From positions 1 through 64,000 of the forward strand of contig JAACJO010000050.1 of NCBI GenBank assembly GCA_013368445.1: a DNA stretch of 64,000 nucleotides. Direction: 5' to 3'. Position 1 is the first letter of the stretch. Each line of letters opens with the position of its first letter. The notes under the pieces are model-generated. The model saw only the letters and a program-made list of their open reading frames with translations. It did no database searches and was not told the DNA's origin. Below are positions 32,632 to 44,400 of this stretch, one piece after another. Source of the stretch: Leucocoprinus leucothites. Taxonomy: Eukaryota > Basidiomycota > Agaricomycetes > Agaricales > Agaricaceae. Made by a program: the position numbers and the translations under genes.

Positions 32632-34590
32632 TCAAGCTTTCAATCTTGAACAGGTAACACAACTTTTGCAGTAATCCTTGACAAAGTCATGGATATTTGG
32701 CCACGTATACTCATGGCGAACAAGTTCTAGAGTTTTGTTTTGACTGAAATAGCCAGTGAGTGCATGGTCGTGATAGTACTGCAAAATGTGCAAATGAAGA
32801 TCATTAGTATCGGGAACATAGATTCTACTATCAAGTAACAAGAAACCCTCGGAGTCTTTGGACCAGCAACCCTCTGGATGAGCAAAATGATCGGAAACAG
32901 AATTGTCAGTGGAAATAGCGGAAAGAATGTCTGTGCAAAGTTGCGAAATGTCCATAATAAGACCAGCACACAGCGCAGGTGTATAAAGATACAAAGCATG
33001 AATAGAAGTAGAAAGTTGTTCATTAGTAAAGACAGGTTGGAAATTGTGAGGATTAACCATGGTGTAGCCATTATTCCCCCCTTTTGGGTAGACATCCCAA
33101 TGTCTAGTTAGGGCATCTGGTTTTGTTCCAAGCTTACCAGGTCTAAATTGAATAACAAGGTTGAACTGCGATAAGAACTTGGACCATCTGGCCTGTCTGC
33201 ACATTAGTATCTTTGTGGTAGAGAAATACTCAAGGTTCCTATGATCAGTGACCACATTGATAGGAAGTGCAGCGCCTTCAAGATAATGGTGCCAGATTCG
33301 GAATGCTTCAAAAATTGCAAGCAGTTCCTTGTTGTGGGTGTCGTAGTTAAGCTCGGATGTGGAAGATGTATGGGAATGAAAAGTGATAGGGTGAATATCT
33401 CCATCAGGAGCAATGATAGAGAGTATAGCTGCCAGGGCATAGTCAGAGGCATCAGTTTCCACAATAATTTGTTTATCGGGAATCCAATGGGTAAGAACTG
33501 GTGCATGCGTAAAGGCCTCCTTGAGGGAGTTAAAAGCCTTACGAGCTTTTTCATTGAAGTTCCACTGTATGTGTTTTCGCATGAGGCGAGTTAGTGGTAC
33601 AACAATATTGGAATAACCATAAATGAAATGATGATAGAAGTTCACAAAACCAAGGAAGGATTGTATGTCCTTGACCTTCTTTGGTTTGGGCCAGTCCTGG
33701 ATAGTTTTTACCTTTTCTTCTGACATTTTCAGACTGTCTGGAGAAAGAATGTAGCTGAGGTATTTGACTGTGTCAGTATGGAACTTGCATTTATCAGCAC
33801 GAGCATAAAGGCCGTTTTGGTGCAACCTTTTAAGGACTTCACAAACGTGTTTGCAATGCGAATTAATGTCCTCCAAATATATGAGAATATCATCAAGATA
33901 AATGGTTATGCATGTATTAAGAAGATCCTTGAAAATGTCATTCATAAATCGCTGGAAGGCAGCAGGAGCATTGGTGAGACCAAAAGGCATCACAAGCCAC
34001 TCGAATGAACCATAGTGAGTGCAGAATGCAGTTTTCCACTCATCGCCTTCAGCAATACAAACCAAATGATAAGTATGTTGGAGATCAATCTTGGTATAGA
34101 TACCAGCCTTTTGCGGAGAGTCCAGCAAGTCAGAAATGAGCAGTAGTGGGTAGCGATCTTTCCTAGTGATCCGGTTAAGACCATGGAAATCAACACAGAG
34201 TCAAAGAGAGCCATCTTTCTTTTTGATGAAGAGAACAGGAGCACCATGAGGAGAATTAGAAGGTTGACTAAAGCCAATGGAAAGATTTTCGTCAATGAAT
34301 TCTTGGAGTGCAGCAAGCTCAACCTGTGAAAGTGAATAAATCGTTCCAACAGGAGAAGTGCCTTCCTCAAGATTAATTTGCAAGTCGTAAGGTTGGTGAG
34401 GTGGAAGACTGTCAGCATGGGATTTACTGAAAACATCTGTGAATTCGTGATATTCCAAAGGAACATTAGAAAGGTCAATGGGATCCTGCGAAGAAGAAGA
34501 AGCAGCTCCAGCCACAGATGAGCGCTGGAGATCCAGACCAAAACACATAGAGCTAGGTTGACAACAGACATGTGCAAATGCAGCCATGCC
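32632..34590 (-). pseudogene. Element A reverse transcriptase, RNase H and integrase zinc region
   Basis: The long open part (32632-34128, 498 codons) contains the RT palm (WKTAFCTHYGSFEWLVMPFG and the active site TIYLDDILIYL) and thumb (FLGFVNFYHHFIYGYS). RNase H follows (VETDASDYALAAILS, Glu in NKELLAIFEAFRIW, VTDHRNLEYF), then YPKGGNNGY encoded by the central purine tract, then the HHCC region (CKSCVTCSRLKA). The RT N-terminus (SLSQVELAALQEFIDENLSI) is at 34201-34587, separated by a stop. This is the best-preserved pol in the repeat island. Confidence 0.9.
33072..33088 (-). promoter_or_regulatory. Central purine tract in element A pol
   Basis: Minus strand cccaaaaggggggaata between RNase H and integrase, inside the codons for PKGGNN. 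Repeats the core of the 3' polypurine tract. Confidence 0.45.
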
Positions 34591-34716
34591 AATCAGTTGA
34601 ATGTCAGGTCAAGAAGAAGAAGAATCAGAAACTGGTGAGATTGTATCAGGAGCCGGCAATTCAGCAGAGATAGGTGTGCAGACAGAAGGAGTAGCAAGAT
34701 CTGATTGCAGAGTAGA

Positions 34717-35067
34717 TCAGAAAGCGATTTGACCTGAAACCCAATCAATCAACAGATTGTAGCGGGCAAGCCAATTATGTCCAAGAACCACAGAGCAAGA
34801 CAGATCAAGCTGAGTGACATAGAAGTCCAGATTTATACATTCACCAGTTGGAAACAAGATAGGGATTTTCGCAGTCTCTGAAATGAACAAATTAGATGAA
34901 CCATCAAACAATCGCAACTCTACAAGAGGAATTGGAATAGTGGGTACACAATATTTATGAATAAGTGAATTGTCTATGAAGCAATGAGTCAAACCACTAT
35001 CAACGAGTGCAGTAAGTGAAATAGGGAGTGAAGAAGATTTGTCCAAAAGCAAAGAAGAAGTAAGCAA
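34717..35067 (-). pseudogene. Element A protease
   Basis: Retropepsin-like: TALVDSGLTHCFIDNSLI with the DSG active site, and CSVVLGHNWLARYNLLIDW with the second conserved block. 116 codons in one frame between Gag and RT. Confidence 0.85.
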
Positions 35068-35081
35068 AATATGAGGAGAGT

Positions 35082-36760
35082 TCAGATCAGAAAGAGCTGA
35101 CGTGTTGAGTCAAATACTCTCTGAAGCACAGGAGAGTTCAATGCGATCCTCAGCCTGTGCAGAGTTCTGAGAATTGCTTGCCATTTTTTTGAACTCTCAG
35201 ATTGAGAGCCCGAAGGTTGCGAAGCATCCTTGGAGTCTGCATTAGCCTTGGCTTTTTGCCCTTTAGGCTTGTTTGCATTAGAAGAAGTAGTAGAATTGGA
35301 ATTATTATTAGTATTACTGGACTTGTTCTTGCAAGGACAGTCACGAATCATGTGGTTTCCACCACAGTATAAGCATTGTCCATTTGCAATGCGATGCTGA
35401 CACTCTTGAGCAGTCAGCTTACCATCCTTGTTGAGTTTTCTGGCAAGAGGATTGGAGGGTTGTGATGAGGAAGGATTTGACAATTTCTGGAATGGTTTAG
35501 GATTGTTGGAAGGAGGATTGGAATGTGTGTTGGACTGCTGCGATGAGTTCTGCTGGCAATTGTTGTTGTTGTTCTTCCCCTTGTTTTTATTCTGCTGGTT
35601 CTGCTGGTTCTGTGTATCAGGATGTGTCAAAGACTGACCTGGTTTTTCACCAGTATGCTTCTTTTTGTGGACACGGGACCAGTAGTTGTTGTCAATTTGC
35701 ATAGCAAGACATCACATAGCAGCAAGGGAAGAGGGTTTGCCAGTAGGAGAGCTGGAAATGATGTTGGAAATGCAATCTGGAAGGCCTCAATAATAGCAGT
35801 AAACTAGGACATTGTCAGGCTATCCCAAGATACTAGTAAGTCACGAGAACTCAACATTATACTTGGTTATAGTCCAGTTATGACCCATGTGAAGGTGTTC
35901 CAACTCCTCCACTGCCTCTGTCTCGTGATCAAGGGCCCCAAAATTCTTGTGCAACTTGTCTGCAAACAATTGGAAATCCTGAAACCAGGAAATGATGTCC
36001 CAATCATACTCCACTTGAAGAACCATTTGAAAGTGCTGCTGAGCAGGTCCCTTGAGAAAGGTCATTGCAAAGCTAACCTTCGCATGTTCTGTAGTGAATT
36101 GTGATGGGTTAGTATTGAAGTATAAGTGGCATTGAAAAAGGAACTCATCTAGTTTCTGAGGCTTGGAGCCATCAAATGTGTTGGGCTCTTTAGCCTGAAT
36201 GCATTCCATTTTAATGACAGGCTGGGGAGTATGGTTGTGATTTTCGAGGTTAGTTGCAAAACAATTCATAATATTCAGGAATCATTCTTCAGGGTCTGGG
36301 TTTTGATGACAGTGGTGATGAGGAGGCTTGTCAGGCTCATCCTCTGGGTCACCTTCATCATCAGGATCATCATCAGGAGGACCTCCATTGCCATCTCCAC
36401 CTCCTGCATCAGCACCATCATTATCCAAATGTTTATCATCCTGACCCAAATCTTCAGTTTCAAAAAATTGGGTATTGCCCTCCAGTTCTTGTGCGTTATT
36501 CTCCTCTTCTTCTCATTGTCTTTGTTATGGTCAACACTGACCTGGTCGTGCTCAGGCTGGGGTTCATCTTCTTTGGACTCATGAATAGTTCTATGCAAAG
36601 CTTCACACCCATTTTGAGGTGGACCTGAAAATCAAGGAGTAGAAGGAGCGCCACCTCTACCACGAGTAGAAGGTGCACATCAAGAGGGAAGTGGATGATT
36701 CTGGACAGAAATACCATGAGTATAAGCAGTATTGTGAGTAAGTGTTGTAGACATATTAAG
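35082..36760 (-). pseudogene. Element A Gag
   Basis: The start is MSTTLTHNTAYTHGIS near 36755. An acidic Asp/Glu/Pro region is followed by a capsid-like part (35841-36269: EPNTFDGSKPQKLDEFLFQC, FLKGPAQQHFQMVL, LEHLHMGHNWTITKYNVEF). The C-terminal part (35082-35702) is Asn/Gln/Ser-rich with a zinc knuckle CLYCGGNHMIRDC. That knuckle has three residues between the second Cys and His instead of four, one fewer than in element C. Internal TGA codons (near 36680, 36630 and 36290) stand for Arg. Confidence 0.8.
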
Positions 36761-36794
36761 AGAACAATACCAAAAGTTGGGATTCTGAATATAC

Positions 36795-37313
36795 TGTCAA
36801 GTTATGTGAAATACCAGCACTTACTAAGTGTGCAAAAGTTATGGAGAGATCAGTTGTTGGCTTCAGCATATGTGCTGCATTCTTCTGATATCATGTTGAC
36901 CAATTTGGTCTACGAGGAAGATGACAGGCAGTGCAAATTGGAATTCAACACTGAAGGAATAATGGACAGAGAATTCAGAGTGGAATCTTAGTTGATATTC
37001 AGAATAGGTAATACATGAGCTAGTAGCAACATATTTAAGATAACACAAAATTGGACAAATAACATGTAAATATTGTGAAACTCACAATGCAACAATAAAC
37101 AAATAAACAGATAAATGAAAAGTAAATAGACAATGACAAACACAACACAACAGAGAACAACAAACATAAATGGAATGGTGGAAATAACTATGAGTGCAAA
37201 CAAAAGGAGGATAGAATGATGAGTGGAGACAGGCTACAAAATATTTATAGAAATGATAGATAATGAAAAATTGTGGGAATCAGAAATCAAAAAAATAGTC
37301 GGAGATCAAATCG
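36795..37313 (-). repeat. 5' LTR of element A (truncated)
   Basis: Matches 25695-26213 with scattered transitions. The match ends at agatcaaatcg (37313), where Gag-coding sequence of element C starts. Confidence 0.85.
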
Positions 37314-38705
37314 CCTCCACTGCCTCCTTGTCATTTTCAAAACATCTGTCCTCCCAGAACTCCTGCCCCACCTGGTAGTCTGCCATCTGACAGAGAACCA
37401 TCTGACCCCTCAGAACCAGATGACTCTGATGGTCCAGACTATGCCAATAATCAATCCATGGGTTATGATGGTGATGATGAAGATAATGAACCTGTCTATA
37501 ACAGCTCTCCTAGTGGTCCTAGTGACCCTGATCACAATAATCTTGAGGACCCTTCCCACTCTTCCAACAATAAGCCTCTTCCTCCTCAACAGGCACCTCA
37601 TCCCCAAGATTCCTGACAGGATCCCAACAATGATCGTCTAGCCGATGCCTTGGGTAGGCTCACTGACAATCTTGATCACCAAGTAGCTGCACAAGCCAAC
37701 CAGACTCACATCAATAAGGCTTGCCTTCCCAACACTTTTAGCAGCTCTAACCCCAAAAAACTCAACACTTTCCTAATCCAATGCTGTCTATATTTCTGAG
37801 CCAATCCCACTCAGTTCCAGCATGACAATCAGAAAGTTGATTTCACCATGACCCACCTCACTGGTGTCATGCTTGACTGGTTTGAGGTCAGCCTCACTCA
37901 GGAAGAACAGGGTGTCTTCCATGACTGGTTCAATGATTGGAATGCATTTGTCCACAAGCTCTGTATGCATTTTGGCATTGCCAACCTGAAGGGAGAAGCA
38001 GCTGAGATGCTCGATACCCTTTGTATGAAACTGGGTGACAAGATTGCCACCTACAATGTAGAGTTCCTCAAACATGCCTCCTAACTCAGTTGGAACAATG
38101 AGGTTCTCTGTCACCATTACTACAAAGGCTTGCCAAACTGCATTCAAGACCCTCTCAGCACTTGTGAGCAGGGCAAACCTACAACTTTCAAAGAGATGCA
38201 CCATTTGGCTATGGTTTATGACAGATGCTACTGGGAGTGTGACCATGAACATGTTCATGCCCATGCTGCAGAGAAGGATGCTGCCAATTCTCTCAGTCAG
38301 AAGCAGTCCAACAAGCCCTCTACCTCCAATACTTCCAATCTGAATCTGCCACACAGCCAGTCTCAACCTGGCAACAACAACAACAATCGAGGCAACAACA
38401 GTAACAGCAACAACAACAGCAACCACACTCAGTTGCAGGCTCCATCAACCAAATCCAACACCCCTGCTCCATCCACATCTAGTACCCAATACCCTACGCT
38501 GAAATTTGACCTCTCTAGCAAACTTGGCCAAAATGGCAAACTGACACTCAAGGAGCAGAAACGATGCCTCAATGAAGATCCCTGTCTATTCTGTGGTGGC
38601 AAAGGCCACAAGGTTGAGAACTGCCACAGGAAACAAAATCAGGCCAAGATCTGCAAGGTCAAAGTGGCTTCACCCAAGGAGTCTGAAAAGAGTCTGGAAA
38701 AATAG
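37314..38705 (+). pseudogene. Element C Gag
   Basis: N-terminal Pro/Asp-rich region, then a capsid-like part (about 37700-38085: KKLNTFLIQCCLYF, TMTHLTGVMLDWFEVSLTQE, LKGEAAEMLDTLCMKLGDKI). An Asn/Ser-rich stretch and a canonical knuckle CLFCGGKGHKVENC (CX2CX4HX4C, about 38585-38625) follow, with a basic tail ending at TAG 38703. Internal stops at 37614 and 38082 interrupt it. Confidence 0.8.
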
Positions 38706-38869
38706 AGGGTGACCCTCAGGACTCTGCACAGACTGGGGGTTGCATTGAGCTCATCTGTGTACCAGAGAGTCTCCTCCACCTCAATGCATCTGTTCTTTCC
38801 GATCTGAATTCTCTTATTGCTTCCCTCACTTCTTCTCTTGTTTGTTCATCTGATAATATTCAACAGATA

Positions 38870-39972
38870 CTGTTTTGTGCTCTCGTCAATTCTGGCTTGA
38901 CTCATTGCTTCATAGATTCTGATTTCATCTGCACTCACTCTCTTCTGACCTCACTTTTACCTCCTATTGAGCTTTGCCTATTTGACAGATCATTGAATAG
39001 TTATATTACTGAACTTGTAAACCTTCCTGTTACTTTCTCTACCAGTGAATCTATGACTATTGACTTTGATGTCACTCGGCTTGATTCTTCCTGCTCTGTG
39101 GTACTAGGACACAACTGGCTCACCCACTACAACCCATTGATTGACTGGGTTTCAAGCAGTATATATTTCCAATCACATTTGCAGGATAATCTTGCCCCTT
39201 CTGCCCACATCACATCCACCCCCATAGTGGCTCCTACATCATCACCCACTCCTAGCCCGACAGCTAACACTCCTCTGAATTCACCATCCTCTGGGACTTC
39301 TATGTCTACTTCTGGTATTGCAACAGCTCCTTGTGTTTCTATCATCAATGCTGCAGCATACATTCATGCTTTGCGCCTTCCTGGTTCAGTAAACTTCTGC
39401 CTCAATCTCAGCTTGCCTTCCACTTCTGCCAATTTGGCTTGGGTTTCTGACAAGTCAATTGGCCTTTATAAAGTGCCCAACAAATATCATGAATTTGCCA
39501 ATGTGTTCAGCAAAGCTTGTGCTAATAGCCTTGCACTACATTGCCCTTATGATCTCAAAATCAATATTGAAGAGGGTGCTCAACCTCCCATTGGCACCAT
39601 CTATTCATTATCTCCATCCAAGCTTGAGTTGCTCCATGAATTTATCGATGAACACCTATCCATTGGATTTATCTGCCCCACTTCCTCACCTCATGGCGCA
39701 CCTGTTCTCGTTGTTCAGAAGAAAGACAGTTCATTATGACTTTGTGTCAATTTCCATGGCCTTAATTGCATTACCAAGAAGGATCACTACCCACTCCTGC
39801 TCATTTCCGACCTACTTGACTCTTCTCACAAAGCCTGCATCTACACCAAGATAGACCTTTGACATGCTTATCACCTCTTTCAGATCACTGAAGGAGATGA
39901 ATGGAAATGGCTTTCAGAACCTGCTATGGATCCTTTAAATGGCTGGTTATGCCTTTCGGACTCACCAATGCA
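38870..39972 (+). pseudogene. Element C protease and partial reverse transcriptase
   Basis: The protease part reads VNSGLTHCFIDSDF, where the usual Asp is Asn, and SSCSVVLGHNWLTHYNPLID. A Ser/Thr/Pro linker follows. The RT start (NKYHEFANVFSKACANSLAL, PIGTIYSLSPSKLELLHEFI, SSPHGAPVLVVQKKDSSL) runs to a TGA at 39737. The palm then continues in fragments to the block PFGLTNA just before 39972. Confidence 0.8.
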
Positions 39973-40655
39973 CGAATTGAGCTTTCATGAAAACTTTCTG
40001 GCTGACTTTGAACTCTAAAGGAAGTGAGGCAAGGATATCAGAGTGAAGTTTTTTGAGATCTAGTATGATAGCAGTGCAAAGGGAAGGTATAGAAAAATAA
40101 GTAGCTTGAACTGAAGCCGCTAACTGTTCATGCAAAAATACTGGACAGAAATTGTGAGGATTGACCAAAGTGTAGCCATTATTCCCCCTTTAGGGTAGAT
40201 GTCCCATTGTCTAGTGAGAGTGTCAGGCTTGGTTCCAAGTTGGCTGGGTCAGAAATGGATAATAAGATTGAACTGTGATATGAACTCAGACTAACAAGCC
40301 TGTCGATGAGTTAGGATCTTTGTAGTGCAGAAGTATTCCAGGTTCTTGTGATTGGTAACAATATCAATAGGAAGTGAGGCTCCTTCAAGGTAATGCCACC
40401 AGATGTGGAAAGCCTTGAACATAGCAAGGAGCTCTTTGTCATGAGTGTCATAGTTTAACTTGGCTGTGTTAAAGGTGTGGGAATAGAACACAATTGGGTG
40501 AACTTTGTTGTCATCCATGACAATGGACAGGATGGTAGCAAGTGCATAATCAGAAGCATCAGTCTCAATGATGATCTGAGCATCAGGTATCCAGTAAGTG
40601 AGTATAGGAGCAATGGTGAATGCTTCTTTGAGGGAGTTAAAGGCTTTGCAACACT
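39973..40655 (-). pseudogene. Inverted RNase H / integrase fragment joined to element C
   Basis: Minus-strand sequence very similar to element B at 24090-24660. It holds RNase H (IIIETDASDYALATILSIVM, THDKELLAMFKAFHIWWHYL), the central purine tract (40180-40194) and the start of the integrase region. At 39985-40020 it is fused to a distant integrase piece (EFKVSQKVFMKAQF), deleting about 900 bp of integrase. The fusion is in frame in the ORF 39962-40168. Confidence 0.75.
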
Positions 40656-40689
40656 GTGCTTTGGAGTGAAGGAAGACACAACCACAGGC

Positions 40690-41520
40690 TCATCAAAATG
40701 AACAGCAGGAGTGGTAGTGGTGTTGGGAATGGTGTTGGATTTGTTGATAGCTGAGGCAACAGCAGCAGGACTGCTAGCCTCATTGTCAACAACCATGGCC
40801 TGCTTAATCAGAATTAAGTAGCTACACAGCTGCCTGGCTGGAGAGGTATACTGTTATGGTCACTTCATTGTCAGAATCCTTGACAGTTGTGGGAGACATA
40901 GATTGCTTCTTTTTGTGAGGCTGGTTGGACAATGAGTAAGACAAAAAGAAGGATATGAGACTTAGGATTTGAGATACTTGCCTTTTTGGTAATAGACACT
41001 GGAGCAGGATGCTTTGAGCCCATTTTGGGACCAGCAGTTGCATTTGACAAAGTGGTGTTGTCTGTGGGTGCTGGTTCAGCTGGAGTTGTGGAAGTAGCTG
41101 TAGGACTACCTTTGGTAGTGCCCTGTGCACCTTCACCACCTTTATTGGTGTTCTGAATGCAGTAATGGTTCAAGGCCTCAAAGTAAGGAGGTGCCACATA
41201 GCCCAAAATATTGTTCAAAGCATAGCAGACATAGTGACAGATATGAAAGGTCCACTCACAGGCTTTGCTGTCTTGAACAAGGACAGGGTCAGTGGTCAGC
41301 TTCTTGACAAGCTTGGCCTGGAAAGCAAGTTAGCAATCTAGCTACCATGCTTAGGGGGAGTACTCACAGCAAGAGGGTTGAGTTATGACATAAAAAAGGA
41401 CACAAAGGAAGGCATAATGTTGTCATTCTTGTGACCTTCGATGGTCATATGAATTAACATTGTGAGCTGGTCAAGTTTGTGATAAGTAGCGGATTTGGTG
41501 GAACTGGTATTGGAAGACAT
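40690..41520 (-). pseudogene. Unidentified multi-exon gene (gene I) in a repeat context
   Basis: Not recognised. The probable start is MSSNTSSTKSATYHKLDQLT at 41520. An intron follows near 41320-41370 (gtgagtactc donor). The next exon reads LVKKLTTDPVLVQDSKACEW and LNNILGYVAPPYFEALNHYC, with a Thr/Pro-rich run to about 41000. The last part (MVVDNEASSPAAVASAINKS) runs into gypsy sequence at 40655. One TGA interrupts exon 1. It lies between a Ty3/gypsy pol fragment and a 3' LTR, on the strand opposite to that element, so it may be a retrotransposon accessory ORF. Confidence 0.35.
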
Positions 41521-42211
41521 GATGCACTAAGAAGATGAAGATTTTCACAAAAAGGGTGGTTAAATTCAATGAAGTCCATGCTCTCATACCTTCACTTTAT
41601 AAGGGACAGCCAGGTAGCTACATAGTGACAGGCTAAAAGTGCAGGATGTGTTAGAGGCTGGACCACCACTAACAGGGGCAATTGGATATACCCCTTGGGA
41701 TTAGATGCCAATCTGACTCCTAAATGAAGATAGTTGATCCGAGTTTCTTTAAATCTGTCAAATTTTCTATACCAAGATTTTTTTTTCAAGTACATATGAC
41801 ACCTTGCCAGGTGGTCCAAATTTGGACTGACTTTGGTAAGGGGGAGAGGGACTTAGTGATTCATGATATATGTTACCAAAGGCAGTCCTGTGAATCTACT
41901 CCAGTTGAAATTGGCAAGGGCAAAAGTTTTCAGATTCTATTACCCCTTAATAAATCTGAAAGGTTCACTCACACCTCACAGGAAACCAGAGACAACAAGA
42001 ATGGATTGCAAGGAAAAGGGGGAATGGTAAAGATATATATGAAAGGAGGTAGGAAATGATGAAGATTGTACAAGAAATCCAGCAAAAATAAAATGTCCTA
42101 CTCAAGTCCAAGTTAAGCAGCTACCAAATCATGCATACCTCAAGAAATAAGAAAGAAAAATGGTCCATACAAATGGTCACAACAAGAGATTGAAATACAA
42201 CATGAAAAAGA
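41521..42211. other. Spacer between two unidentified minus-strand genes
   Basis: No coding signal with support. Pyrimidine/purine-rich patches near 41770 and 41820. Probably the 3' flank of gene II and promoter of gene I. Confidence 0.3.
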
Positions 42212-44400
42212 TTACTCAGCTGTCTTGCCCTTACCTTTAATGCCAGACAATGACTTCCTCTTCTTGCCCTTAGTCTCACAAGAATGGACTTGGGCAGTGA
42301 AATGAAGGTCAGTGAGACCTGGATGCTCCTGTAGTCCAAGGGATTCTCCTTCTTTGGTGGCTTGCTCAAGTAAAGTGATGATGTTCTCATGGCATGTAAA
42401 GGCTGTCTCAAGACATTTCAAAAAATCAGAAGTCACATCTGAAGATTTGTAGATGGCTGTAGACACCTCAAGAAGTTTGAGGAAGGCCTTGGGATTGACT
42501 AAGATGCTGGTATTGACAAAAAAGTTGGGACCACACATCTAAGCCAAGCAGTTGAGGTCATACAGCAAATTTGCTAGCTGTAGACAGTATTGCTTGATGG
42601 AATAAGTGAGCTGCTGCTCAGTGAAGATGACTTGAGCATGCAAGGCCACCAAAGTTTGAAGACAACAAGAAAAGTCTATCCAAACAAAGATATGAGACCA
42701 TAAGAAGAAGATGAATAGATACAAAGAGGCATACCTGAGAAACCTGCAATTGAGAGACAATAAGTTTCATTAGCATGCATGAACAACAAAGTGTCCATGA
42801 TGGAGAAGGAGCAGTGGCTCTGACTCTCTTTGCAACATTTGTCACAGGCTTGACCAGGAAGGTGGGGAGTACAAGTACCCCAACTCTTTGTGATGCACCA
42901 AAAGAATGTGCAGGAGTTATGAGCTACAAGGAAAAAGTTGATAAATTAAAGGAAAGGAAAAGATGAACTACTTACTTTACAAGCATCCAGGAGAACAAAC
43001 ATCTCCTTTAAAACATCAAGAGAGGAAGAGAATTTGCCACCTGAAGCAGCTGCAATCTCCAATGCTGATTGAGGAGCTGGCAAGCAAAGTAGATGCATTA
43101 AGCAGCCAATACCCAACCCAAAGATCAAGGAAAAAGACTTACCACAAACCCAGAGAGGTTTCTTACCTATCTTACAGAGAATGAGATGGTGACCATTCTC
43201 ATTGTAGTGTTCTTTGGACAAAGGTACATCCTCTTCAGACGACTCTTCTGCAGCCTCCTCCATATGGACCTTTGAAGAAGAGGCTCTGGCTGGCTTAGCT
43301 GGTGCCTTCTTTGGCAAAGGTTTCTTCACTTGAGTCTTTCTCATCAGTGTGCAAGTTGGCTTTGGAGGTGGCATTGGAGTTTGTTTGGATGTTGAGTGTT
43401 TGGATGCCAAGTCAGCAGAAGGCTCTACCTCTGAGTCCAAGATAGAGGAAACTGTCTCTTGAGCAGGTCCACCCTCTTGATCACAATCGGATTCAGAAGA
43501 ATGGTCAGCCTCAGAGGCAGCTGATAGTGAAGAAGGAACAGGGGGAAGGGGTGGAGCTTTGATGGAGCTATGCTTCTTAGCAGTAGGGCAAACAGATGAA
43601 GGAGAGGCAACAACCTCAAACTGACAGACAGCTTGAGGAGTGGCAGGTATAGGGTACTCCCAGTTGGGAGGAATATGAAAAGGATGAACAGGAACAGGAG
43701 CTGGGACCACTGCATGGATCTGTGGTGTCCCCACAGTCAGAGAGGTTTCAGGCTCCAAAGTCATGATCAGTGGCTGAGAAAGAGTTGGAAAGGAGGCTGA
43801 GGTAACTTGGCCTTCCAGCACTGAAGGATCAATGGTAGCTGGCAGTACAGCCCACTTGAGTAAGGAAGGGGTGAACAGAGGGGCTTCAGGTATTGTAGTG
43901 AGCTGGCTGGAATGTGGTCTCATTGATACAGGGCTGTAGATGAGTGGTTGTGGAATGGGAGCAGCAGGCTGGGATGAAGGAGAATCTTGATGAGCCTTCT
44001 TAGCAATCAGAGCTGCTGGCATGTCTGTTGACATGGCCTTACACTTCTTGGAACCCTTAGCCAGCCATGGCTCAGGTTGAGGAGCTAGAGCCATAAAGTA
44101 ATGGGTTAAATGAAACAAAGATGAAAGGAGAAAGTCATGTACCAGCCTCTACAGATCTCAGTGACCCATCCTTGCATAGTTTACAATGATCTTTAGTAGA
44201 AGGAGCTTGTTCCTTCTTGGAGGAAGAGGTGTGAGTCATAGGCCTGTGCTTCAAGGATGCCAGGAAATCCAGCTTCTTACTACTCCAGGAAGAGCTAGCC
44301 TTTGCTTGTGAAGAACCAGGTTGGACAGTACCTAGGAATAAGACTATGAGTAACAAAAATACAAGTTAGGAAGATAACTTACAGGGCATTGGGACAGACA
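42212..44400 (-). CDS. Unidentified multi-exon gene (gene II), Pro/Ser-rich
   Basis: I do not recognise a family. An upstream exon (about 44135-44340) carries SSWSSKKLDFLASLKHRPMT and DHCKLCKDGSLRSVEAG. The main exon (42946-44118) is a long Pro/Ser/Ala-rich region with acidic and Lys-rich stretches (KKPLPKKAPAKPARASSSKV, EEAAEESSEEDVPLSKEHYN). It ends with ILCKIGKKPLWVCGK and LDVLKEMFVLLDACK at a gtaagt donor. Further exons lie at about 42790-42890 and 42212-42538 (SDVTSDFLKCLETAFTCHEN; Lys-rich end). Only one CX2C pair is seen. It lies antisense and just upstream of the 3' LTR of family E, like the antisense ORFs of elements A and B, but no sequence similarity to those is evident. Confidence 0.4.

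Larger units (their letters stand above)
25695..37313 (-). mobile_element. Ty3/gypsy chromovirus, element A
   Basis: LTRs at 25695-26240 and 36795-37313 are alike and flank, on the minus strand, gag, protease, RT, RNase H, integrase and chromodomain. An antisense ORF and the polypurine tract come next. A hAT element (27868-31542) splits the chromodomain. Without it, A is about 7.9 kb. The 5' LTR lacks its last ~27 bp where element C abuts at 37313. The outer flank of the 3' LTR is the Tc1-like transposase. Confidence 0.9.
37314..39972 (+). mobile_element. Ty3/gypsy element C, 5' part
   Basis: Plus-strand Gag, protease and the first part of RT, related to element A but in the opposite direction. 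The left end abuts the LTR of A with no LTR of its own. The right end stops inside the RT palm at 39972 and is joined to minus-strand pol sequence. Confidence 0.8.

Noticed and set aside
33204..34592. Hydrophobic ORFs overlapping element A pol in other frames
   Set aside because: They are shadows of the RT/RNase H frame. The Leu/Phe-rich look comes from the reading frame, not from membrane segments.
36231..36584. Plus-strand hydrophobic ORF over element A Gag
   Set aside because: Complement of an Asp/Glu-rich Gag region; no independent evidence.
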